Made by a program: the position numbers and the translations under genes. A DNA stretch of 64,000 nucleotides from Oegoconia quadripuncta (lineage: Eukaryota; Arthropoda; Insecta; Lepidoptera; Autostichidae). The stretch's first letter is position 1, and each line of letters opens with the position of its first letter. The notes under the pieces are model-generated. The model made no database searches, was not told the DNA's origin, and was given only the letters and a program-made list of their open reading frames with translations. This document shows positions 22,286 through 33,142 of this stretch, piece after piece. The stretch spans positions 10,987,118-11,051,117 of the forward strand of contig OX438759.1 of NCBI GenBank assembly GCA_949316235.1, written 5' to 3'.

Positions 22286-25228
22286 GAGACTTTTGTATAC
22301 GCCGATGACGTGAAATGTTATATGTTAGGTGTTATACCTACATATATCGGATGAGTTTTTTTTAAGTATGTATTTATTTTACATTCTCACAAATATTATT
22401 ACAAAACGTACTTATAATAATTATGGTAGATGACAATTGTTTGTTCACATAACTTATTTGTGAGAATCTGGCGTCTGTGATAGGATGAACCTGTGGCATA
22501 GATCACCAGGCTCCCACCCCTCGGACTATTCGTATTATTTATTTAATTTAATGACGTAAAAAATATGTAGAATAGGCTACAAACGTGAACGTTAAATAAC
22601 ACAACGCTTTATTCGATTATGGTTTTGAAAAAAAAAAGAACCTGTGCCAATAACTTCTATTTCACTTACCTAATATGTCCTATTTTTTTCCTTACGGTGA
22701 AAAAAGTCATCCGGTATAAAAGCAAATAACAAAATCTATAGTGAAGTAAAATATAACCAAACATTAAGGCGGAAAGAAGCAAATTACTATGCACACCTAC
22801 AAAGCAGTCGTTTACCGAATGCATTTACATGTATCTACGTAACATTCAAAACGGAAATTACATACACCATGCGAAGCAAATTACTGGTTGCTAAAATTGT
22901 GTACCTACAGCCAAAAAGAAAAATATGGCGTCATCACATGCTATCTATCCATTTATGAGAACATTTTGAAATTCTCTCGTTTAATTTATGAACTAAAATG
23001 TCTAGTCGCAGCAACCTTTACCAACAATGTTTCGCGTCATAATTATACATTTTAAAGGTCTGCCAGGAGTTGATACATAAACTACGCATTAAACTGTATG
23101 ATACATTGTTAAATGTTGATAGGATGTATAAATTATTTTTTAATTAATACTAAACTGTTTAGTCAACAAGTTTTTGCTATGCTTGCAATGTAGGCAACAT
23201 TATCCGCATTGCAAATTTCGAGTTATGGAAAGTACGTACATACGTGCGACAATATAAATTGGAAACCTGAAGATAAAGGCTCATATATACATAACATAAT
23301 ATAAACCTAGCGTGTCTAGCAGAGAGCGGCCCGTGGCTATTGTCCTCTACTAAGGAACGGAGGTGAGTAGTACTTTTGCCTATTTTTATTCATGTCGAAA
23401 GATTTGGTATACAGCATTCAAATGTGATAGCATTTTACTGCAACTGAAAACTGAATACTAATAATTTTATATCTATTTTGTAATACAGTCCACTTTATTC
23501 TTATTCAATATATTCCCTTTCCACTACTCCGTCAGTCGTCTCCTTAATAGCGAAGCATTTTGGCCACATTTTTTGGATCAGGATCCTTTTCAGGATCTTT
23601 CCCGCTGAATGGCTGGTGAGTCCTCGGCTGATCTTTCCCGGGATACACACAGCACTCCATACCACTAGATTGCACAAATCAGTCTGTTAATGTCCCGTAA
23701 ATATTCCCGAGGGCACCAAATAGAAGCCCGCGTGGATTACTCTGTACAGATATCTCCCGGTTATGCAAGAGAGCCAGTGAAATTACCTGCTGAAGAATTT
23801 ATAAATTAATACAATCGCTGTAACTGCGTGCGCCGCACAACATTTAATCAAGTAGTGATAGTACTAACTTTTATTTTTAATTAAAGTAATTAGTTTGTCT
23901 CCGCAAAAAGTTACTTGGCCTAGAGCTACGCATATCGGCTTGAAAATTATATAGGTACTAGTTGTACCTTAATTTGAAACCTATGAAAATATGTCTCAAA
24001 ATATTATGTTTTCGAAACAAAAGGAAATATAATTTTTGCTGCTACCCTATTCAAGATGACCTAATGTGTAGATATCGTTTAACCAAACTTTGCGCATTGT
24101 TTTCCCAATATTAATTAACTACTGTCACAGTTGATACAAATCGGAAACTTTAGTAAACAATGATCCACAATAAACACACGGAAGATAAATAAAATAGATT
24201 TAATCAAAATTAAAGTTTAAATCAAAATCCCGACTGCGAAAAATAAACTGACAAGAAATAATAATAAATGGCATGCGACAAAAATTGCAGCTGACGACGG
24301 CGATATTTAGTTCTCCTGAAAATTATATATTCTAAAACACTCCCGCAATTACGGCGAATATAGCGACATATTTTTAAATCCGTCATGCAGTCCAGGCTAC
24401 AGGTAGCGCCAAAGGAACGGACATACATACATACATTCGTTCAATCGAAAAACATTACCTATCAGAAAATAAATAAGAATAAATAAAGAAGATGACTGAC
24501 GCAGTCGGTTAAAAAGGTTAGAGCATAATTATTTAAAAAAAAAACAAACTCTCAATTCGGGGTACTTAAGCCACAACAAGTCTTAAGCTTCACTTAATTG
24601 TAACATTGAATTTTACTGACAAAATATAAAACATTTGATCTATGATAAGATTGCAACATTATTTAGATCGTACATATTATAGAACGAAAGGAAATTTAAT
24701 TTATTATATTCCAGACGGATTGCGAATAATCAATTCCACATGTCGCTTTATTACCGGGGCTGTTGCCTACGCTAAGTGGCAGCATTATGCAAAGCTGCGA
24801 GTGCCCTGTCGCCGCAAGTCTGTATGAGGCGATTTCACACTAGCGCTCACTCCCATCCGTTTACGCTTACTTACGATTGTATTTCTCACACAAGGGTGAC
24901 GGAACGCGGAACGCATTTTATTTTAAATACATTTTATTATTTAGAAAATATATTTGTTAGTTTATTTGAATAGAATTTGGTTTCATAAATATTGAGTTCC
25001 GCTTATCCAACACAAAAGTGCGCAGAAGTAATTTGTCAGAGCGAGACATTTACCAGAAATATTGATGTCCTATTTTTTTATTACTTAATAACAATAACCC
25101 AAAGAAAACTTCAAGGTCCATTGGTACTAATTATAGTTACTACTCTATATTTGTTCAATGTGTGTATACTGATATTCAATAAAGTCTTAATAACAATACT
25201 TGGTATTTAGACATTCTTGTGGTTTGGC
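22286..25228. other. No gene recognised
   Basis: Nearly 3 kb of AT-rich sequence. Frames at 24222-25210 are short and lack domains. No splice-supported exon was found. An AATAAA-type motif near 25180 has no attached gene. Confidence 0.4.
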
Positions 25229-25352
25229 AGGGGCATGTGAAGTCCCCAACCCACATTGGGCCAGAGTGGTGGACTATGGCCCATACCTCCTCGTTATACG
25301 AGGGAAGGCCTATATCCCTGCAGTGGGATGTTTACGGGCTGAGATGATGATT
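25229..25352 (+). mobile_element. Family C SINE, 3' half
   Basis: Contains GGCATGTGAAGTCCCCAAC, CATTGGGCCAGAGTGGTGGA, CCCTGCAGTGGGATGTTTAC and a GATGATGATT end. The head and middle are missing. Confidence 0.85.
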
Positions 25353-25589
25353 ATTTAGAAATTATACAATATAGTAATTACTCATACTCGCCAAATCAAT
25401 AAATTAACAAAAAGTACCGAAAGGCAATTGCACAAATCGTGCAATTGCTAATTTGATCAAATCGATAAGTATAAATTTGTAATATGAACTGCGTGTAAAT
25501 CATATGTAACTTACGACTTTATGATAGCAGAAACAAATAGCAATTTTATATAACGCTTTTTCTACAAACATAAAGCAATTGCACGCTCG

Positions 25590-25840
25590 GAATGTTTTCC
25601 CGACTACATATCTGCGGATCGCACTTTTGTTTCCACCGGGACGCGGGCGGCGAGCTCGCGTCGGCATTTTAAATTTCACTGCGATATCCGTCCTTTCGCA
25701 GTCGGAAAATTTAAAGTGCGTCCCGCGAAACGAACGCCAGTGGCACTCTGTCGCATTTCCCGAGATATCGCCGGATTTACTGGGTCGAAGGCTTTGTGGG
25801 GTTGAAATAAAACGGCCCGCGGAGAAATCCACCGCATGTT
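25590..25840. promoter_or_regulatory. CpG-rich patch, possible regulatory element
   Basis: GC-rich sequence with many CG steps (GGGACGCGGGCGGCGAGCTC, CGTCCTTTCGCAGTCGG). Both strands have frames of 88-110 codons, as expected when GC content lowers stop frequency. No recognisable protein domain or splice pair was seen. A conserved regulatory element is plausible but unproven. Confidence 0.3.
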
Positions 25841-26520
25841 ATTAGGAGAATGCTAGATTTATATCTTGTATTCAATTTGCGTGAGAGCTATTTGTTTGCG
25901 TGAGGAGTAAAGACCCAATACCGCTTCGACGGGCTTTAATGCGATAAAGGTTTCTCGTGATTAAAACGAGAAAACGATTTTTATTGTTAAAGGAATGTCG
26001 TTCGTTTCACGCATGCATTCATCCCCCACATCTTATCATCCACTATTGGATACTGGATCTGGAATGGAATCGTGGTTTACCACCACAAATTCATCACATT
26101 CATTCGTTCAGATTATTTACCTTATTTTACAATACAGGACATCATAATTATTATAAGATATTAACAAAAACATACATACAAAAAATGTGAAAAGAAAGAA
26201 GGGCGCTGCAACATACTCGTACGTTCACGTCATAGGTTGAACACGTCATGTTCCAGGTCACTACTTTGAGGCAGGGTGCCCAGAAGTCTAGCGGCGTTGC
26301 TACGTTGTATGACTAGACTGGCCCAGGTAATTGCCAGCCCTGTGATCACACGATCACTCTTTGGAGAACAGACGCGCCTTCAGGTTATTGAATTAAATAC
26401 TTAGATATTGATCGCCAATGTATTTGTAAAATTCTATGTTACAGATTTTCTGAGAATTTTATGTATGTATATTGAAATCATTCAGATAGATTAAATATAT
26501 CCAATTTCCATCAAACATTG
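25841..26520. other. No gene recognised
   Basis: Short frames only. Nothing else could be supported. Confidence 0.4.
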
Positions 26521-26795
26521 CTGAGCGTCGGTGGCTCAGCGGTTAAGATGCGGTCTCCCAATTTGGGCGGTCCGGGTTCGATTCCCAGGCAGGCCATTAC
26601 TTATGTGTATTTATCCGACTGCTCGGTGAAGGAAAATATCGTGACGAAACCTGCATGCCTGAGAAATAGAAATTCAAAGGCATGTGAAGTCCCCAATCCG
26701 CATTGGGCCAGCGTGGTGGATTATGACCCATTTCATTATTCGAGGGAAGGCCTATATCCCTGCAGTGGGATGTTTACGGGCTGGGATTATATGGC
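26521..26795 (+). mobile_element. tRNA-derived SINE, family C, full copy
   Basis: The head GTCGGTGGCTCAGCGGTTAA is A-box-like and GGTCCGGGTTCGATTCCCAG is the B box. Downstream come the AAACCTGCATGCCTGAGAAA block, GTGAAGTCCCCAATCCGC, GGGCCAGCGTGGTGGA and the CCCTGCAGTGGGATG end. A 129-codon frame crossing it is spurious. Other copies are at 45764, 25229 and 5806. Confidence 0.85.
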
Positions 26796-26806
26796 TAAAT
26801 TGTTGT

Positions 26807-26998
26807 TAAATGTTCACCCGGATAGCTACGATCATCTTATCCAAGTCTGCCACCAAGCAGCAATATTGATAGCATTGCTGTGTTCCGATTGTTTGAGACC
26901 CAAATGAGATGAGAGTTCCGGATGAGTGCGCTTCCACCTTCATCACTTAACATGAGGTGTGGTTGATATCAAGCGCTAACCCATTGTGCTTAAAAATA
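26807..26998 (+). mobile_element. Family D SINE, headless degraded copy
   Basis: Blocks ATCATCTTATCCAAGTCTGC, ATAGCATTGCTGTGTTCCG, GAGTGCGCTTCCACCTTC and ATGAGGTGTGGTTGA follow family D order with losses. It abuts the family C copy. Confidence 0.7.
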
Positions 26999-27485
26999 GT
27001 TTTTAATCCCCGAGGATAAATACGACGGATATTATGTGTTTGACGGCGTTTTGTTGTACGTATACAATCCATTCTTTGTCCGGACGTATATCAATGCGTG
27101 GCCCGATTTGAGTGCGGTTTTTGTTTGTAGTTGTTAATGTTTGATGAAAATCAGTTAAGCCGTTTCGAAGATTAGCTTTTAACACAGTCGTTTGGGGCAT
27201 TTGGGTAATATCGTAGTCTTGTTTGTTTGTTAAAGCTTTATTGTATAAAAAGAAAATACATTAATTTTACATAGTACAGAGTTTGAGTGTAACGGTTGTA
27301 TCATTATATTTATCCCAGTCTTGGGTGGGTTTTCAAAATTTTCAATTTATAGTTATTTTCTAAGATTTCTTTTACGCAACTTACTCAAAATAGTTCCATC
27401 ATCCCTCGTTAGAATTCAATACATTCCTCTTTTTGTCGTACAAATACGATGATTTATTAACCAATGGTAGCCTATAAGGAACCTA
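26999..27485. other. Decayed repeat sequence, no gene
   Basis: 27120-27190 contains GATGAAAATCAGTTAAGCC, followed by GTTTCGAAG. It resembles sequence near 45025-45060 (GAAAATCGGTTAAGCCATTT). This is a dispersed repeat motif. Confidence 0.45.
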
Positions 27486-27688
27486 CTAGCTTTCCGCCCC
27501 CGACTTCGGCCGCGTGGAAGATTTTATCAAAATCGGTTAAGCAAAAAATTTGCCATTATAGATTCTAATCTGTCTTCCCTCCAAATTTCATCACCAAATC
27601 CGTTCAGCCGTGTAGGCGTGGAGAGGTAACAAACATACATACAGACATACACACAAACTTTGGCATTTGTAATATTAGTTGGGATTTA
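27486..27688 (+). repeat. Lepidopteran interspersed repeat ending GCATTTGTAATATTAG
   Basis: Starts CTAGCTTTCCGCCCCCGACT, continues with ATCAAAATCGGTTAAG and CAAATCCGTTCAGCCGTG, and ends with CATACATACAGACATACAC and GTAATATTAGTTGGGAT. The same consensus occurs as an inverted pair at 35739-36332 and in degraded form at 53030-53605. Confidence 0.8.
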
Positions 27689-30080
27689 AAAATAACCCAA
27701 AATCAGCCGCAGACAGCACAACTTGTCGAGACACAAGAGTACATCCACCATAATACATTCATCAACCCACCGTGTTATTCATAAACAACGATAACACACA
27801 TACATAAATGATAACGATAACACAAAAATGACGTGTCAGCGAGACCGCAGCGAGGATAGAAGGGGAGAAAGGAGACAAAAGGGGAGCTTCGTTCCGTCTG
27901 CGTATTAAGGCACAATGAGTGTTATATTAAGCATTAGTGCCCCGTAACGGTGCGGGGGATAACTCTGGACCGGCCAGAAAAGTCTGTTTTCTCCAAGACA
28001 TTTGGGGTCGCAGAACGACTTATTAATTTAATACGATATCGTTTCCGAGGGGAGCGAAATGCGCTTCGGGTGTTCGGCTATGGTTCTGTTTATTCAATTC
28101 GTTTAGATAATTGCTTGTAATCTAACTTGTTATACAATTTCGGTCAAACCATTTATTATTGTAATTATTTTAACGTTTCCGGGTTGTCTTGTAAAATTTA
28201 AATTCGGAATCGGTTCTGCAATTTGTAAAATGGCGGGAATTTATGAAATTAAGTGGGATATACCGACCTGTTTGCACATAAAGGAATCTACAATATAAAA
28301 AGTACTTTAATGTGCTACAAATAGATTTTGCAAGATCACACCTGTCCCGGGGAGGCTTTAAACACCAATAGTTGAACACCTATTCTATTTTAAAACATTG
28401 TTTACCCGCTAAGACGTAGCAATGAATATATTTACATGCTCATTACAGAGATAATCATGTATAGTTACAATTGTAATAAAAAAACTTATTGGTAATTTTC
28501 AATAACTAACATGTACCAAAAATAATGCGTGATAAAGACGAATATTAGAATAGAAATTTATTATATTTCGCTGTTAAATATACATATAATGTTAAGTATT
28601 ACACAGTATTGAATAGAAATTGATTGATAATTTATCAAAATCACCTTAAAATTTTCACAGTTAGAAAATAGAGCAATAACCGAGAGCTGATAGGAGCGGG
28701 GGCGTTATGCCGGGGCGCTATTCTATGATCAAGAGGGCGTCATCCCGGCATCTTTTCCGCGTCATTTGCCCGGGTCGCACACGCTCACACACTCCCGGAT
28801 AAGAAAACGCTTCTATATTATGTCAGCGGCGACCGTTAATGCGCTCTCGGCTCACTGGAGACTCTGCGCAAATTTAAGCCATCTCCGCATTTTCTTATCC
28901 AAGTATTTTTACCTAATTCACCATTTTTGCACCATATTAACCCTTAATAATTTTCGGAGTGACTGACCAGAATGTGTGGGGTTTTGCTGTGTGTGTATTT
29001 TTCTTGTGTACTTTGACGTTACTGGTGTACTTTATGGTTAAACTTCGGGAACGAATCAAAGCGTAGCGTACATTCTTCTAAATTCATATCTTTTCTCAGA
29101 CTATTACTTAGATAATCTGCTACCTCTACCTCTAATAATATACAAGTAATACGAAAACGTCTAACGAAAGAACTTCTAACTATATTACACAGTTCATGTA
29201 GCAGTTCCTTGCGTCCAAGTAATTAATTACCTTACTTTTAATTATTAATTGGGGATTTAGCGCTCATTATAATTAATAACTAACTTTCTTCAAAAGAAGT
29301 GTACTTGTATGTGTGAATTACCTACAATTAATCGAGTAATTACTGCAATTATGGTTAAACTACTCATATTATGGCCTCATATACAACGAATGATTATGGT
29401 CCGAGATGTATTTAGGTTTAATAAGCATAATTAAATTAATCGGTGTACATCATAATCACTTAGGGATCCATACCATGTGCTGAATGTTTCATTCAAGCTA
29501 ATTTCGGTATCTTAAAACTTGTTAACATAATCCAAGAACAATGTCTGTTCAAAATAATTTACATCAAAAATGTTTTTAAGTGCTCCTCCTCATTATTTGA
29601 TCACCGTTTAAAAATCACATTTTACAAAGTTAACATCTTTAAAAACTTTTCCAACTTCGAATTCATTTTTAAAAGCTAACGATTGGTACGATAAAGTAGC
29701 CAAATTAAAATCAGTTTTATGTAATTATAAGTAATTAGAAGCTACACTTAAATTGTTTTATAGTTATGAAATTACTTAAATTCTGGGCTTATATGGCGGA
29801 ATTAGAAGCCGGTTGACGATCTTAGGTACGACGTAGGGTCCTATTTGTCAATCGGCTACGGCACTTTAACAATGTCCATCTGCAGGTAAAAGTGAACTGA
29901 AATTCATACAGTGAGATACATTTTTTTATGATATCTATTAAAGTTGTGTATTGCGATTTCAAGCGATACTAGCCATCATTTCGAATTGACCAGTTACGTA
30001 CGATGAAATATTTTTGTATACCTGACCATATAACCGTCTTTTTTGTAAAAAATTATTCCTTACATTCATATTAGGAACAT
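27689..30080. other. No gene recognised; two CpG-rich patches
   Basis: 27840-28075 and 28675-28870 are GC-rich and CG-dense relative to the surroundings (CCGTAACGGTGCGGGGGATA; GAGCGGGGGCGTTATGCCGG). Neither has a domain-bearing frame or splice pair. They may be regulatory. The remainder is AT-rich and unassigned. Confidence 0.35.
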
Positions 30081-30222
30081 TAGTGTCGATTCGGATGTAC
30101 ACCAACTAAACTAATACCAGTTTTGGAGTGGTGCCGTCGCATCGTACTGTTCCAGGGAGAAAGAGACAGTACTACTCTAAAACTGGTTTTAGTTTAGTTG
30201 GTGTACATCCGAATCGACACTA
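30081..30222. mobile_element. 142-bp MITE with about 50-bp terminal inverted repeats
   Basis: The ends are GTGTCGATTCGGATGTACAC and its complement. The inverted arms continue through CAACTAAACTAATACCAGTT on the left and its near-complement AACTGGTTTTAGTTTAGTTG on the right. TA flanks both ends (30081-30082 and 30221-30222), which fits a Tc1/mariner-type MITE. It lies immediately next to a headless family D SINE at 30226. Confidence 0.85.
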
Positions 30223-30225
30223 TTG

Positions 30226-30436
30226 TCACTGATTTGGTTGGTGGTGGGGCATTTTAAATGTCCGCTTGGCCAGCTACCACCATCTTATCTAAGTCTCCAG
30301 CCAAACTGGAACGTTAAGTCCCCCAATTAAGTTAGGGTTTCCGGGTCAGTACGCTTCCACCTTCGGCCTCATCTTCACTTAATTTCAGATATGATTGAGG
30401 TCAAGTGCTAACCCGTTATGCATAAAAAAAAGATTT
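30226..30436 (+). mobile_element. Family D SINE, headless copy
   Basis: Begins TCACTGATTTGGTTGGTGGT and proceeds through CTACCACCATCTTATCTAAG, GTTTCCGGGTCAGTACGC and GATTGAGGTCAAGTGCTAAC to an A-rich tail. A short second tail of the same family occurs at 30662-30710. Confidence 0.8.
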
Positions 30437-31049
30437 GCCACATTGAGGCTGAAGGAAAGTAAGAGAATTTAACTAACGCGTGGATGTCGTAAAATGTGAC
30501 TAAGAGACTTTACCGAAATGATCTCAGACTTACACGTCACTGTCATGTATACTTTTTCTGTATATTTCGAAAGGCGAATGGTGAACGTTTTTCTATCTAA
30601 TACGCTTAAAATAGGGAATACCGAATAAAAACGCTTAAGTTTGGAATATCTTCAGAAAGTCAAATGTGATTGAGGTTAAGTGCTAACCCGTTGTGCAAAA
30701 AAAAAGAAAAAAAAATATCTGACTTTGACATGGTATAATCCATCCAATATGTCTAATAGAAAAGTGTATTATTTACACCGAAACCTCCAAAACACATAAC
30801 CTATCCAGCATAAACAAAATAGAGCATAAACACTGAAGATAGATTCATCCACGTCGCGAGGCCTGCGCTGAAAATTTCCGCAATATGATGCGAGTAGATA
30901 AATAATTCGTTTCGGTGTCACGGTAAAAGGCGCTGCAATCGTTAGGTGCTCGCGTCAGTTCCACATCATTTGGCACGCGAGACGCGTTTACACGTGCCAC
31001 TCCACAAGATAGAATAAGAGTAGGCTATACAACATACAATGTGTTACCA

Positions 31050-31215
31050 GTGATGATGACTTATGGCACTGAAACGTGGTCTCTACCTATGGGCCCCATA
31101 AGCTCAACACGCAACGAGCTATTTGAATGAAATTTGAAGAAACTCGTAAAAGAACGAAAGGTATCGAATTATGTCCAACCGATGGCTCTAGAAACCTGTA
31201 ACGGTGTCAGTCTTT
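31050..31215 (+). pseudogene. RTE-type LINE ORF2 fragment
   Basis: GTTACCAGTGATGATGACTT...GGCACTGAAACGTGGTCTCT encodes the VMTYGTETWSL block with a small insertion, followed by a frame-broken stretch. It compares directly with 47855-48205 and 9978-10712. Confidence 0.7.
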
Positions 31216-31590
31216 TGACCTGATACTCATTGGTGGGTTTGGGTTATTGGAGTTCAAATTCGAAATTTTAAACTGACTGACTGACTGATGAACTGACGGA
31301 TCCTTTTTTTTGGCACATTGAATTCGAGATTCGCACCATTATTTTAATAATTTTTTTACATCTCAATAGTTATTTTTTTTAGTTTTAAGACCCTTTTGAT
31401 CCTCTGTACTATCAGTTTCATGCAATAAATAAGTTGATGTGGTGATCCGTGTTCTGTTTTGACCCTGGCCAGAGCTGTCCCGCCCCTTCAGTAAATATAT
31501 ACCTCGTGACTCGACCCAGCTGGGCATAGGTGGGCTGGGAAGGTCACAAACCTATGGGAGAGGACTCCGTTTAACGCTGTACGTCCTGAC
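31185..31590. repeat. Dispersed repeat: AACGGTGTCA / CCTATGGGAGAGG blocks
   Basis: TGTAACGGTGTCAGTCTTTTG and ATACTCATTGGTGGGT near 31197-31240, and GGTGGGCTGGGAAGGTCAC near 31529-31547, recur in inverted form near 59030-59085 and 59848-59895. The two blocks here are separated by ACTGAC repeats. The family is unknown; it may be another LINE 3' UTR. Confidence 0.5.
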
Positions 31591-31705
31591 GAAATAATGT
31601 TGCTGATGATATAGCGTATATTGAAGAACACGTAGCTTAGTCGTATTTTCCACATAATTTCAACGTTTGACGCATTTAGTCAATGGAAGGTAAGGTTTTC
31701 ACACT

Positions 31706-31838
31706 AGTCTCAGAGATAAGATTGCCAGTCCCCCAAATAGGATGGGGTTTCCGGGTCAGTACGCTACCACCTTCGGCCTCATCTTCATTTAATACAGCTC
31801 TGATTGAGGTAAAGTGCAAACCCGTAGTGCACAAAAAA
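31706..31838 (+). mobile_element. Family D SINE, 3' half
   Basis: Carries CAGAGATAAGATTGCCAGTC, GGTTTCCGGGTCAGTACGCT, CTTCGGCCTCATCTTCATTT and a tail with GTGCACAAAAAAAG. Confidence 0.8.
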
Positions 31839-32689
31839 AGTGTTGCCGTGCTTCGTAATAATCTGTATCGGACTTTTCAATCCAAAGGATTGCAAATATA
31901 TTGGAATTCCGCACCAATAACGCTGCTGGCCAGGCACAAAAATGACAAAGGTAGTCGCCTCTTCTAAAATCCATAAACAGGCCTATTCTTCTCTTTCGGC
32001 AACCACTCGGCTAAGTATAAATCGGCATATTAAAAATCAAGATGTACTCAAACTTAAAACATCGTCTGTGTATAATATTAATCTATAACCTAAATCTAAC
32101 CTCAAATTACAAGCTTTGGGAAGTATTAATAGACAGAGCTTTTAGTGAAAAAGCTTTCCAAAGTTTGTTAACAATTTACCTTATTTCAATTTATGGTATG
32201 CCTTTGTACTTATATTTATTAAACATTTTTTAATAGTATCATAATTCAGATTTTCCTCTTCGCAAAAATCTCCCATTTCTGTTATAAGCAGTGGCTAGTG
32301 ACTTTATTAATTCGTAACTTTGTTATATAAGACAGTAGGTACAAATTTTATTTAATTATTAGATTTGATAATACAAACCTACGCAAAAATAATTAAATGT
32401 TAGGAATAAATATGTTCTTTGTTGTATATTAAGCATTGTTATGCTTTAAATTTTCAAGTTAGATTGGTTAATCCTTGTTAAAGTGGATGACCTTCCTGAT
32501 GATTATACCGAAAATACCTCGGAATTCTTAAAGAACTTACACATCACGTTTTTGTAAAATCAGTTTCTATCAACATCACCAACAACATATCAACAACAAC
32601 AGAAAACGACATTTAATTTGATTAAACCACCACACGCAACCGCCAACGAGGCAGGAGGAATCCATATTTTCGTCAATCGTTAATATATT
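31839..32689. other. No gene recognised
   Basis: AT-rich. Frames at 31789-32233 overlap the SINE end and show no domains. Confidence 0.4.
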
Positions 32690-32935
32690 AGCTTAATATT
32701 ATACATTAGCTTTTGGTTTTTGTTTCTCTATGAACTACTATGCTATTTGGGTCTATCTCCGGAGTGGAACATCAGATTTTAACTAAATGTATATGGGACG
32801 ACCCTGGTTGTAAACCCTGTCAAACAAAGAAATAATCATCAAAATTGGTTAGCGATTGACGACAATATGAATGAACATACTTAAAAAAAATACATCCAGA
32901 TGAACACAGAATTCCTTTTTGAAAGTCGATTATTA
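32690..32935 (+). repeat. Dispersed repeat, GAACATACTT / AACCTCCT-type
   Basis: Order of blocks (ATCTCCGGAGTGGAACATCA, CGACCCTGG, ATGAATGAACATAC, ACATCCAGATGAACACAGAA) parallels 46240-46440 (ATCTCCGAAGTACATCATCA, CGACCACCCTGG, ATGAACATACAT, ACATACAGACGAACATAGAA). It is a decayed shared family. Confidence 0.6.
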
Positions 32936-32949
32936 TAAACAAATATAAA

Positions 32950-33142
32950 TATTTCGGACACTTACCTTACATCATCTAATCCCAAATTAAGCAGTCTTTA
33001 CTATGACTAACATAATGGATAAAAATATACTTCCATGACATCCATGACATCCCTGACTCGGTAATAAATGTCCGTATTAAATACAAACACTTATCCCTAA
33101 CAGGATCAAACCCGCAACATCCACTACATCAATCGGTCGTCC
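32950..33142 (-). mobile_element. Family A SINE, degraded
   Basis: Tail ATTTCGGACACTTACC and TCATCTAATCCCAAATTAAG, and head CACTACATCAATCGGTCGTC, are visible. The B box is mutated and ATGACATCC is repeated internally. Confidence 0.7.

Noticed and set aside
25500..25845. Frames of 110 and 88 codons on opposite strands
   Set aside because: They overlap each other and show no protein family. Composition effect.
26521..26600. tRNA-like sequence with good A and B boxes
   Set aside because: It continues directly into a SINE body repeated at three other places in the window, and lacks a proper tRNA 3' end. It is a SINE head, not a tRNA gene. The same applies to 15244-15320 and 55190-55265.
26518..26907. 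129-codon plus-strand frame
   Set aside because: It is entirely made of a family C SINE running into a family D SINE.
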